Of a stretch of DNA of 12,076 bases, positions 5,635 to 12,076 are shown piece after piece; the stretch's first letter is position 1; each line of letters starts with the position of its first letter. The DNA is from Aquisalimonas sp. Lineage in GTDB: Bacteria; Pseudomonadota; Gammaproteobacteria; Nitrococcales; Aquisalimonadaceae. The notes beneath the pieces are model-generated. The model searched no databases. It was not told the DNA's origin and saw only the letters and a program-made list of their open reading frames with translations. The translations under genes and the position numbers were made by a program. Location: positions 1 through 12,076 of the forward strand of contig SKYZ01000053.1 of NCBI GenBank assembly GCA_007127625.1. Direction: 5' to 3'.

Positions 5635-7959
5635 ATGACCGATGCAGCGAGCACTGACAGGACGGGTTCGGCGTCAACCGGTCCGCGCTCCCATATGCCG
5701 TCAATCGAGCAGCGTCAACGCCTGCGGCGCTGGCGAGCCGTGAAAGACTGGGGTGGCAAGGGCACCATCGCTACCTTCGGCATCGGCGTCATCGCGACGC
5801 TGGTGTTGATGTTCGTGTATCTGTTTTCAGAAACCGCGCCGATTTTCGGCAGCGCCGAAATGGAGGCTGCCGGGCGCTATGACGCGCCGGGGGCTGACGG
5901 GGCAGCGACTCTGCACACAGCCATGGAGCGTTACCGTGAGGTCGCGGTGCGCTTTACCGACGACGCCCGCGCGGTATTCTTCCACCCGGCCACCGGCGAG
6001 GTGATCAGCGAAGAAGTACTGAATCGCCCCGAAGGCGTGAACGTTACCGACTTCGCCACCGGTGAGGCCCGCAGCCGACTGGCAGGATATGGCCTGGATG
6101 ACGGCACGGCGATGTTCCTGCGTCATGACTACGATATCTCTTACCCCGGCGGCGAACGGACGATTGCGCCGAAGATCACCTATCCCGAGGGCGATGGTGA
6201 GCCGCTGGACGTGTTCGCCGAGGACGGTTACTCCCTCGACGTGATCGGGGTACAGCGCGGGCGCGACGGTACCGCGATCATTGCCGCAAACAACGAGCAT
6301 GAGCAGCTTCGGGTCGTCCTGTTCGAGGAAGACGAGGATTTTCTCACCGGTGACGTGACCGTTGAGCGCAAGGTCTACGAGATGCCCTGGCCGGAGGAGG
6401 GTGTCGAGGTGACCCAGATTCTCATGGATACCACCATGCGGAATCTGTTTGTCGGTGGTGCCGACGGCCGGCTGCATTTTTACGACATCTCCAATCGCCG
6501 TAACCCGCGCCTGGTTGCCAGCGAACGCGCAATCGAGGGCGAGGATGCGGAGGTGACAAGCCTGGATTTCCTGCTGGGCGCCGTGTCCATCATCGCCGGC
6601 GGCTCCGATGGCTCCGTATCGCAGTGGTTCCTGGCGCAGAATGATCAGGGTCTACGACGGCTGACGAAGATCCGCTCATTCGAACCGCACAACGCTCCGG
6701 TCACCAGCATCGGTCCGGAGCATGCACGCAAGGGCTTCGCCACCGCCGCCGCCGACGGTAGCGTTCAGCTCCATTACGCGACCTCGCACAGGACTCTGGC
6801 GCGACTGAACCTGGGCGATGACATCGAAGTGGATTCCGTTTCCATGGCGCCGCGCCAGAACGGCATGCTGATTGTCGGCGAGGATGGCGGTTTCCGCTAC
6901 TTGAACGTGAGGAATCCGCATCCGGAAATCTCCCTCAGCGCCCTGACGCAGAAGGTCTGGTACGAGGGGCGCAACAACCCTGCCTACGTGTGGCAGTCGT
7001 CATCGGCCACCCAGGAGTTCGAGCCCAAGTTCTCCATGGTGCCGCTCACCGTGGGCACCCTGAAAGCGGCCTTCTACGCCATGCTGTTCGCTGCCCCGCT
7101 GGCCATCCTGGCGGCAATTTACTCCGCCTATTTCATGGCCCCGCGCATGCGCACCGTGACCAAGCCCACCATCGAGATCATGGAGGCCCTGCCCACCGTG
7201 ATCCTCGGCTTTCTGGCCGGGCTCTGGGCAGCGCCTTACTTCGAGAACAACCTGCCCGCGATCTTCAGCATTCTGTTGCTGACTCCGATCTCCTTCATCG
7301 TCGCAGCCTGGCTCTGGACGCGGGTGATTCCCGAGGGCGTCACCGGTCGCGTACCGGCCGGCTGGGAGGGTGCATTGCTCATCCCCGTGGTCCTGGCGGT
7401 GGGCTGGTTCGCCGTGACCATGAGCCCGTTCCTGGAGGTCTGGTTCTTCGGCGGTGACATGCGCCAGTGGCTCACGGATCAAGGCATCAACTACGATCAA
7501 CGCAACGCGCTGGTGGTGGGGATGGCAATGGGCTTTGCAGTGATCCCGACCATCTACTCCATCTCCGAGGACGCCATCTTCAACGTGCCCAAGCATCTGA
7601 CCCAGGGCGCACTGGCGCTGGGCGCGACACCCTGGCAGGCCATGGTCAGCGTGGTGCTCCTCACCGCCAGCCCGGGCATCTTCTCCGCGGTGATGATCGG
7701 CTTCGGCCGCGCTGTGGGCGAGACCATGATCGTCCTCATGGCCACAGGTAACAGTCCGGTGGTCAACTTCAACATCTTCGAGGGCATGCGCACCCTGTCG
7801 GCGAACATCGCCGTGGAGATGCCGGAAGCGGCCGTAGGCGGCACGCACTATCGCATTCTGTTCCTGGCGGCGCTGGTGCTGTTCCTCATGACCTTCGTTC
7901 TCAACACGCTTGCAGAAGTGGTGCGCCACCGTCTGCGCAAGAAATACAGCAGCCTCTGA
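5635..7959 (+). CDS. pstC: Phosphate ABC transporter permease PstC, long form with periplasmic domain
   Basis: PstC and PstA form the membrane channel of the phosphate importer. From the ATG at 5635 the protein has 774 residues, more than twice E. coli PstC. A basic cytoplasmic N-terminus leads to a first transmembrane helix at about 43-64. A periplasmic domain of about 400 residues follows. Its second half has WD/beta-propeller-like repeats near 265-285 (LFVGGADGRLHFYD), 313-330 (IIAGGSDGSVSQWF), 367-381 (GFATAAADGSVQLHY) and 410-426 (LIVGEDGGFRYL). The permease core starts near 468 (VPLTVGTLKAAFYAML) and includes the EAA-loop [13 protein letters not shown] at 658-670 and GFGRAVGETM. In-frame ATGs at 5548 and 5602 lie inside the PhoB promoter and are unlikely starts; 5695 has no ribosome binding site. 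The site before 5635 is weak (GGCGGG). The stop is followed at once by a second stop, TAA. Confidence 0.93.
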   Translation: MTDAASTDRTGSASTGPRSHMPSIEQRQRLRRWRAVKDWGGKGTIATFGIGVIATLVLMFVYLFSETAPIFGSAEMEAAGRYDAPGADGAATLHTAMERYREVAVRFTDDARAVFFHPATGEVISEEVLNRPEGVNVTDFATGEARSRLAGYGLDDGTAMFLRHDYDISYPGGERTIAPKITYPEGDGEPLDVFAEDGYSLDVIGVQRGRDGTAIIAANNEHEQLRVVLFEEDEDFLTGDVTVERKVYEMPWPEEGVEVTQILMDTTMRNLFVGGADGRLHFYDISNRRNPRLVASERAIEGEDAEVTSLDFLLGAVSIIAGGSDGSVSQWFLAQNDQGLRRLTKIRSFEPHNAPVTSIGPEHARKGFATAAADGSVQLHYATSHRTLARLNLGDDIEVDSVSMAPRQNGMLIVGEDGGFRYLNVRNPHPEISLSALTQKVWYEGRNNPAYVWQSSSATQEFEPKFSMVPLTVGTLKAAFYAMLFAAPLAILAAIYSAYFMAPRMRTVTKPTIEIMEALPTVILGFLAGLWAAPYFENNLPAIFSILLLTPISFIVAAWLWTRVIPEGVTGRVPAGWEGALLIPVVLAVGWFAVTMSPFLEVWFFGGDMRQWLTDQGINYDQRNALVVGMAMGFAVIPTIYSISEDAIFNVPKHLTQGALALGATPWQAMVSVVLLTASPGIFSAVMIGFGRAVGETMIVLMATGNSPVVNFNIFEGMRTLSANIAVEMPEAAVGGTHYRILFLAALVLFLMTFVLNTLAEVVRHRLRKKYSSL

Positions 7960-7980
7960 TAACGGGCCCGGGAGACCTTC

Positions 7981-9645
7981 ATGCGTAACTGGTTCAATCG
8001 CGGCATCCCCTGGATCTGGCTGAACGCCGGGGCGGTAGCCGTCAGTCTGGTGCTCGTGCTGGGGCTGTTCGGTCATGTCGTCTTTACCGGGCTACAACAC
8101 TTCTGGCCCAAGGACATCATCGCCTTCGACTATGCCGAACCCGGTCAAGATCCGGTCAGCGTCATGGGCGAGGTTGATCGCTCGGAGGTCCTCAGTGTTC
8201 GCGCGGCGGAGCGGCGCGGATTCGAGGTGGACGAGAGCGGCGACCTGATTACCCGTCACCGCATCAAGCGCGGCAATCGGGACATCACGGACCGGGATTT
8301 CACCTGGTATGTGCAGGAGAACATGTCCGAGTGGGAGTATCCCGAGGACGCTGTGCGGCTGGAGCGCCGTCAGTGGGGCGACTTCTACGGCTACCTGCGC
8401 GAGGTGCGCGTCGATGGCGAGGTGGTGGCCGAGGGCGACGCGGCCTGGGAGCGTTTCGACAGCCTGTTTGCGGACAATGTGCCGCGTATCGAGGAGATCG
8501 GCCGCATCGAGCGTGTGGAAATCGGCAACGTCAACGCCGAGATCGAGGAGCTGCGGTTGGCCCAGCGACGACTCCGGGCCAACGAGACGCTGTCGGAGCA
8601 GGAACGGCAGGAACGCGCCGAGGCCTTGCAGGAGGAGCGTAATCGCTGGGAAGACGAGTACGACGAGCTTGTCGAGCGTCGCAACGAACTTCTGGAGGAG
8701 ATCGGACGCTATGACGCCGTGTTCGAGACGGTGGAAGGGCACCGGAAGACCATGCCTCTGGGTGATATCGTCAAGCCCAGCCGCCCCAACGCCATGAGCA
8801 CTGCTGAAAAAGCAGTCTTCTACGTGGGTGAGTTCTGGGACTTTGTCTCCGGCTATCCACGCGAAGCCAATACCGAGGGCGGGATCCTGCCGGCCATTTT
8901 CGGAACCGTGTTCATGACTCTGGTCATGGCAGTGTTTGTCACGCCTTTCGGCGTGCTGGCGGCCATCTACATGCGCGAGTACGCCAAGCAGGGGCCGCTA
9001 ATCCGCATGATCCGCATTTCGGTGAACAATCTGGCCGGGGTGCCGTCCATCGTATTCGGGGTCTTCGGGCTGGGCTTCTTCGTTTACTTCATGGGGGGCG
9101 GGATCGATCAGTTGTTTTACTCGGAACGCCTGCCATCGCCGACTTTTGGTAAGGGCGGCGTACTCTGGGCCTCCCTTACCCTTGCCCTGCTGACGCTGCC
9201 TGTCGTGATCGTCTCCACGGAAGAGGGCCTGGCGCGCATCCCTGGTTCCATCCGACAGGGTGCCCTGGCACTGGGGGCAACCAAGGGGGAGATGCTCTGG
9301 CGCACCGTGGTACCTCTGGCCACGCCGGCGATGATCACTGGGCTGATTCTGGCCGTCGCCCGGGCGGCGGGCGAGGTCGCGCCACTGATGCTGGTGGGTG
9401 TGGTAAAGCTGGCACCGGCCTTGCCGGTGGATGGCAACTTCCCGTTCCTCCACCTGGACCGCAGTTTCATGCACCTGGGCTTCCATATATACGACGTCGG
9501 TTTCCAGAGCCCCAATGTGGAGGCAGGACGGCCACTGGTCTATGCCACCGCGCTGATCCTGGTGATGGTGATCATCGTCCTGAACCTCACCGCGATCATG
9601 ATCAGAAATCATTTGCGGGAGCGCTTCCGCGCCGAGAGCGACTAA
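7981..9645 (+). CDS. pstA: Phosphate ABC transporter permease PstA, long form with coiled coil
   Basis: The second Pst permease subunit has 554 residues against roughly 300 in E. coli. A transmembrane helix at about 16-36 is followed by a periplasmic region of about 260 residues. Within it, 168-247 is a highly charged heptad-rich stretch broken near 203-207, probably an antiparallel coiled-coil hairpin. The permease core begins near 300 ([19 protein letters not shown]). Hydrophobic segments lie at about 302-330, 352-372, 394-413, 446-476 and 519-541. The EAA loop is [20 protein letters not shown] at 425-444, the contact surface for PstB, followed by [18 protein letters not shown] ribosome binding site lies 6 bases before the ATG, and pstC ends 21 bases upstream. 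The permease identity is certain; the role of the inserted domain is not known to me. Confidence 0.94.
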   Translation: MRNWFNRGIPWIWLNAGAVAVSLVLVLGLFGHVVFTGLQHFWPKDIIAFDYAEPGQDPVSVMGEVDRSEVLSVRAAERRGFEVDESGDLITRHRIKRGNRDITDRDFTWYVQENMSEWEYPEDAVRLERRQWGDFYGYLREVRVDGEVVAEGDAAWERFDSLFADNVPRIEEIGRIERVEIGNVNAEIEELRLAQRRLRANETLSEQERQERAEALQEERNRWEDEYDELVERRNELLEEIGRYDAVFETVEGHRKTMPLGDIVKPSRPNAMSTAEKAVFYVGEFWDFVSGYPREANTEGGILPAIFGTVFMTLVMAVFVTPFGVLAAIYMREYAKQGPLIRMIRISVNNLAGVPSIVFGVFGLGFFVYFMGGGIDQLFYSERLPSPTFGKGGVLWASLTLALLTLPVVIVSTEEGLARIPGSIRQGALALGATKGEMLWRTVVPLATPAMITGLILAVARAAGEVAPLMLVGVVKLAPALPVDGNFPFLHLDRSFMHLGFHIYDVGFQSPNVEAGRPLVYATALILVMVIIVLNLTAIMIRNHLRERFRAESD

Positions 9646-9658
9646 CGCGACTTTTGGA

Positions 9659-9680
9659 GCCGGCGGGCAACATCGCCGGC
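9659..9680. repeat. Small GC stem-loop between pstA and pstB
   Basis: GCCGGCG (9659-9665) and CGCCGGC (9674-9680) pair perfectly over 7 bp around an 8-base loop, 13 bases after the pstA stop. No T-run follows, so it is not a terminator. It may slow 3' decay or shift the pstA to pstB ratio. Short palindromes of this kind are frequent in GC-rich DNA. Confidence 0.4.
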
Positions 9681-9713
9681 AGGGACGACCACCGAATCAG
9701 GCAGGATCGAGCC

Positions 9714-10562
9714 ATGAGTGATACCGAAACCCGCGACACCGCCACCCACGCCGTTAGTTCGAACCGCGGTCGCAATGGCGGACAACGGCAGCTCAACATC
9801 CGCGACGAGGACATCTGCGTCGAGATCGATCAGCTCAAGCTCTGGTACGGCGACGACCAGGCGCTGAAGGGGATCGATCTGCAGATCCCACGCAACCGGG
9901 TGACTGCGTTCATCGGTCCGTCGGGCTGCGGCAAGTCGACACTGCTGCGCTGCATGAACCGCATGAACGATCTGATCGACAATTGCCGCATCGAAGGCGC
10001 CATTCGCATCGACGGCCAGGATATCCACGACCGCTCGGTGGATATTCCCGAGCTGCGGCGGCGGGTGGGGATGGTGTTCCAGAAGCCCAACCCCTTTCCC
10101 AAGTCCATCTACGAGAACGTGGCCTACGGGTTGCGTCTGCAGGGAGTGAAAAAGCGGCGCATCCTGGACGAAGTGGTGGAGAAGTCCCTGCGTCAGGCGG
10201 CACTGTGGGACGAGGTCAAGGATCGATTGAGCGAGAACGCATTTGGCCTCTCCGGCGGTCAGCAGCAGCGGCTGGTGATTGCCCGGGCGGTGGCCATCGA
10301 GCCCGAAGTGCTGCTGCTGGACGAGCCGGCATCGGCCCTGGATCCGTTGGCGACGCTGAAGATCGAGGAGCTGATCTTCGAGCTGAAGAAGCACTACACC
10401 ATCGCCATCGTGACCCACAACATGCAGCAGGCGGCCCGGGTGTCGGACTACACGGCGTATCTTTACCTGGGTGAGCTCATGGAGTTCAACGACACGGACA
10501 CGCTGTTCACGAATCCGTCGAAGAAGGCGACGGAAGACTACATCACCGGCCGGCACGGCTGA
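9714..10562 (+). CDS. pstB: Phosphate import ATP-binding protein PstB
   Basis: The cytoplasmic ATPase that powers the Pst importer. From the ATG at 9714 it has 282 residues, with about 30 extra polar residues at the N-terminus compared with E. coli (257). All ABC motifs are intact: Walker [10 protein letters not shown] at 68-76, Q-loop Q123 in VFQKPNPFP, signature LSGGQQQR at 179-186, Walker B LLLDEP at 200-205 with catalytic E204, D-loop SALD and switch H235. The stretch [17 protein letters not shown] is typical of PstB among ABC ATPases. The start has AGGA 7 bases upstream; a longer in-frame TTG start at 9654 lies across the stem-loop and is rejected. PstB is also the contact point for PhoU and, in E. 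coli, part of phosphate signalling to PhoR. Confidence 0.96.
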   Translation: MSDTETRDTATHAVSSNRGRNGGQRQLNIRDEDICVEIDQLKLWYGDDQALKGIDLQIPRNRVTAFIGPSGCGKSTLLRCMNRMNDLIDNCRIEGAIRIDGQDIHDRSVDIPELRRRVGMVFQKPNPFPKSIYENVAYGLRLQGVKKRRILDEVVEKSLRQAALWDEVKDRLSENAFGLSGGQQQRLVIARAVAIEPEVLLLDEPASALDPLATLKIEELIFELKKHYTIAIVTHNMQQAARVSDYTAYLYLGELMEFNDTDTLFTNPSKKATEDYITGRHG

Positions 10563-10595
10563 CGCGCCGCGCCGCCATCAGGCCCCGAATGAGCC

Positions 10596-10601
10596 AAGGA
10601 G
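10596..10601 (+). promoter_or_regulatory. Ribosome binding site fixing the phoU start
   Basis: AAGGAG lies 8 bases before the ATG at 10610 and inside the alternative reading from the ATG at 10589. It supports the shorter start, MTDDSIDENFF, over one seven residues longer that lacks such a site. Confidence 0.75.
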
Positions 10602-10609
10602 CGAGGGTC

Positions 10610-11347
10610 ATGACCGACGATTCCATCGACGAGAACTTCTTCAAGCAACACATCTCCCATCAGTTCAACGAGGAACTGGAAGAGATCCACAGCCGGGTGC
10701 TGGCCATGGGCGGCCTGGTTGAACAGCAGCTCACGGACGCCGTTACCGCCATGGTAAACGGCGACAAGGAGCTGGCCCAGACAGTGGTGACCAGCGACTA
10801 CAAGGTCAACTCCATGGAAGTGGAACTGGACGAGGAGTGCACCCACGTCCTGGTTCGGCGCCAGCCCACGGCCAGCGATCTGCGACTGGTCATGGCCGTG
10901 GTGAAGACCATCACCGATCTTGAACGCATCGGCGATGAAGCCGAGCGCATCGGCCGCATGGCGCTGCACCTGCTGGACGACGACCGCGCCGTAGCGCCCA
11001 TGAAGGAAATGGGGGCGTTCGGCAATCACGTCCGCGACATGCTGCGAGGGTCCCTGGATGCGGTGGCGCGCATGGATGCCGAGGCCGCGGTGCGGGTGGC
11101 GCAGCAGGACATCCAGGCGGACAGCCAGTACGAGGCCCTCCTGCAGCGCCTGATGGACCAGATGATGAAAACGCCGGACAGTATCCCCCGGGTCATGGAC
11201 ATCGTCTGGTCGGCGCGCTCCATGGAGCGCATTGGCGATCGCGCCCGCAACATCTGCGAGTACGTGGTCTATTTCGTGCGCGGCAAGGACGTGCGCCACA
11301 CCAGCTTCGACGAGATGGCCCGGGAGGCCACCGGGGATCGCGGTTGA
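10610..11347 (+). CDS. phoU: Phosphate signalling regulator PhoU
   Basis: A 245-residue all-helical cytoplasmic protein that represses the Pho response and restrains Pst uptake when phosphate is plentiful, acting between PstB and PhoR. It shows the two repeated three-helix halves of the family, each with a metal-binding E/DxxxD-type motif. The first is DLERIGDEAERIG at 103-115, the second is MERIGDRARNICEYVVYFV at 205-223, followed by the family ending GKDVRHT. The length is near E. coli PhoU (241). It is 47 bases after pstB and clearly in the same operon. No phoB or phoR is in the window, so its partner kinase must be elsewhere. Confidence 0.95.
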   Translation: MTDDSIDENFFKQHISHQFNEELEEIHSRVLAMGGLVEQQLTDAVTAMVNGDKELAQTVVTSDYKVNSMEVELDEECTHVLVRRQPTASDLRLVMAVVKTITDLERIGDEAERIGRMALHLLDDDRAVAPMKEMGAFGNHVRDMLRGSLDAVARMDAEAAVRVAQQDIQADSQYEALLQRLMDQMMKTPDSIPRVMDIVWSARSMERIGDRARNICEYVVYFVRGKDVRHTSFDEMAREATGDRG

Positions 11348-11949
11348 GGTGGGCCTGGCAAACTCTGGCGGGTGTGTTCTTCCGTCCGCGGGTCGTCCTT
11401 CAAGAGTGGCGGGAGCGTGACCCCGCTGTCTGGCCGATGCTGTTGGGCTTCACCGTGCCCATGGTCGTGCTCAGTGTCCTCGCCGCCGGTGGAGCCCATG
11501 CCGTCATCCCCTCCGGCTTTCCGCCGGAGACCCGGCCCGACCCCGTCGGTTTCGCCGTCTACAGTGCGCTGACGCAACTGGTGGGGGTGCTGGGACTGGC
11601 CGCGGCCGCCCATTATCTCTGTGACCTGTTCCAGGGGCGGTCCGACTTCCACCGCGCCCTGGCGGCGGTGTCAGTGGCCCTGATCCCGGCCTGGCTGGGT
11701 AACGTGGTCGCCGCGCTGCCGTGGCCCTGGGGGCCACACCTGGCACTGGTCTGCGTAGCGTACAGCTTCGTCCTGCTCTATGGCGCCTTTGTGGTTGTGC
11801 TCGATATGCGTCCCGGCAACCGGGTTGGCCACTATGCCGCGAGTCTGGGGGCTGGGGCCCTGGTCATCTTCGCTTTCGGCTGGCAGGCGGTGAGTCTGAT
11901 CCCCGGTGCCGCGCCGGCCACGCGGCTTGGGACTACCTGGCTGATCTGA
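11344..11949 (+). CDS. Yip1-family integral membrane protein
   Basis: A 201-residue hydrophobic protein with about five transmembrane segments (near 31-51, 71-94, 107-126, 132-153 and 163-184). The pattern fits the bacterial Yip1 (PF04893-like) family: FFRPRVVLQEWRERDP at the start, then a loop LFQGRSDFHRALAAVSVALI, a Pro-rich LPWPWG turn, and AYSFVLLYGAFVVVLD. The function of these proteins in bacteria is not established. The only fitting start is a TTG at 11344 whose last two bases belong to the phoU stop (TTGA overlap), with GGGGA 6 bases upstream, so translation is probably coupled to phoU. A GTG at 11374 is a shorter alternative but loses the conserved lead-in. The family call rests on overall pattern, not on a catalytic motif. 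Confidence 0.72.
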   Translation: MRWAWQTLAGVFFRPRVVLQEWRERDPAVWPMLLGFTVPMVVLSVLAAGGAHAVIPSGFPPETRPDPVGFAVYSALTQLVGVLGLAAAAHYLCDLFQGRSDFHRALAAVSVALIPAWLGNVVAALPWPWGPHLALVCVAYSFVLLYGAFVVVLDMRPGNRVGHYAASLGAGALVIFAFGWQAVSLIPGAAPATRLGTTWLI

Positions 11950-11959
11950 GGTGCAAGCT

Positions 11960-12076
11960 ATGTCATCGATCCGCAGAGACGGTCTTGCCGGCGCCCTGGC
12001 GTGCTGTCTCCTGGCGTCTCCGGTCCTGCATGCGGCGCCGCCGCAGTGGTCCGAGTCCGCGGCTGGGGAACGGGCA
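11960..12076 (+). CDS. Secreted protein of unknown function, N-terminal part only
   Basis: An open frame of 39 codons runs off the window edge. It starts at an ATG with GAGGTG 6 bases upstream, overlapping the stop of the Yip1-family gene. The N-terminus MSSIRRDGLAGALACCLLAS is a signal peptide (basic head, hydrophobic core, probable cleavage near LHAA before PPQW). The two cysteines in the core do not sit in a proper lipobox. Too little is visible to name a family. The 10-base spacing says it is in the same transcript as phoU and the Yip1-family gene. Confidence 0.7.
   Translation, partial: MSSIRRDGLAGALACCLLASPVLHAAPPQWSESAAGERA

Noticed and set aside
7000..8076. Minus-strand frame of 358 codons opposite pstC/pstA
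   Set aside because: Low-complexity His/Glu/Gly-rich translation that is the mirror of permease codons; no ribosome binding site or homology.
9642..10556. Minus-strand frame of 304 codons opposite pstB
   Set aside because: Mirror of an intact PstB with all ABC motifs; nothing recognisable in the antisense protein.

Overview
The window is about 12 kb of GC-rich, gene-dense bacterial chromosome. Gene order and protein sequences point to a gammaproteobacterium. The acidic, charge-rich surfaces of the secreted Pst proteins would suit a halophilic or haloalkaliphilic group such as the Ectothiorhodospiraceae, but that is inference and I cannot name the species. I see no insertion sequences, CRISPR, tRNA, rRNA or phage genes; this is core genome.

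Left block (1-3620, + strand) is a housekeeping cluster. It holds the 3' end of rpsA (ribosomal protein S1), a hairpin, ihfB (IHF beta), lapA and lapB (control of lipopolysaccharide synthesis), pyrF (OMP decarboxylase) and a small secreted helix-hairpin-helix protein of ComEA type. It ends at a clear intrinsic terminator. lapA, lapB and pyrF are packed within 8 and 2 bases of each other, the same order as in E. coli.

Middle (3649-4467): one minus-strand glutathione S-transferase-like gene, divergent from the pst genes. The space between it and pstS carries four PhoB half-sites spaced exactly 11 bases apart, followed by a -10-like hexamer.

Right block (4468-12076, + strand) is a complete high-affinity phosphate uptake locus: pstS (periplasmic binding protein), pstC and pstA (permeases), pstB (ATPase) and phoU (regulator). 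After phoU come a Yip1-family membrane protein that overlaps it and the start of a secreted protein cut by the window edge. pstS is followed by a long stem-loop, and a second PhoB box with its own -10 lies before pstC. The binding protein and the membrane complex therefore appear to have separate phosphate-starvation promoters.

The most unusual content is in the permeases. PstC (774 aa) and PstA (554 aa) are far longer than the short E. coli type (roughly 300 aa each). PstC carries a large periplasmic domain with WD/beta-propeller-like repeats. PstA carries a periplasmic domain with a charged coiled-coil hairpin. Long Pst permeases are known in other gammaproteobacteria, but I know of no assigned role for the extra domains. 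I found no wholly new system; the best leads are these domains, the dual PhoB promoters, and the two unassigned genes joined to the end of the pst-phoU operon.
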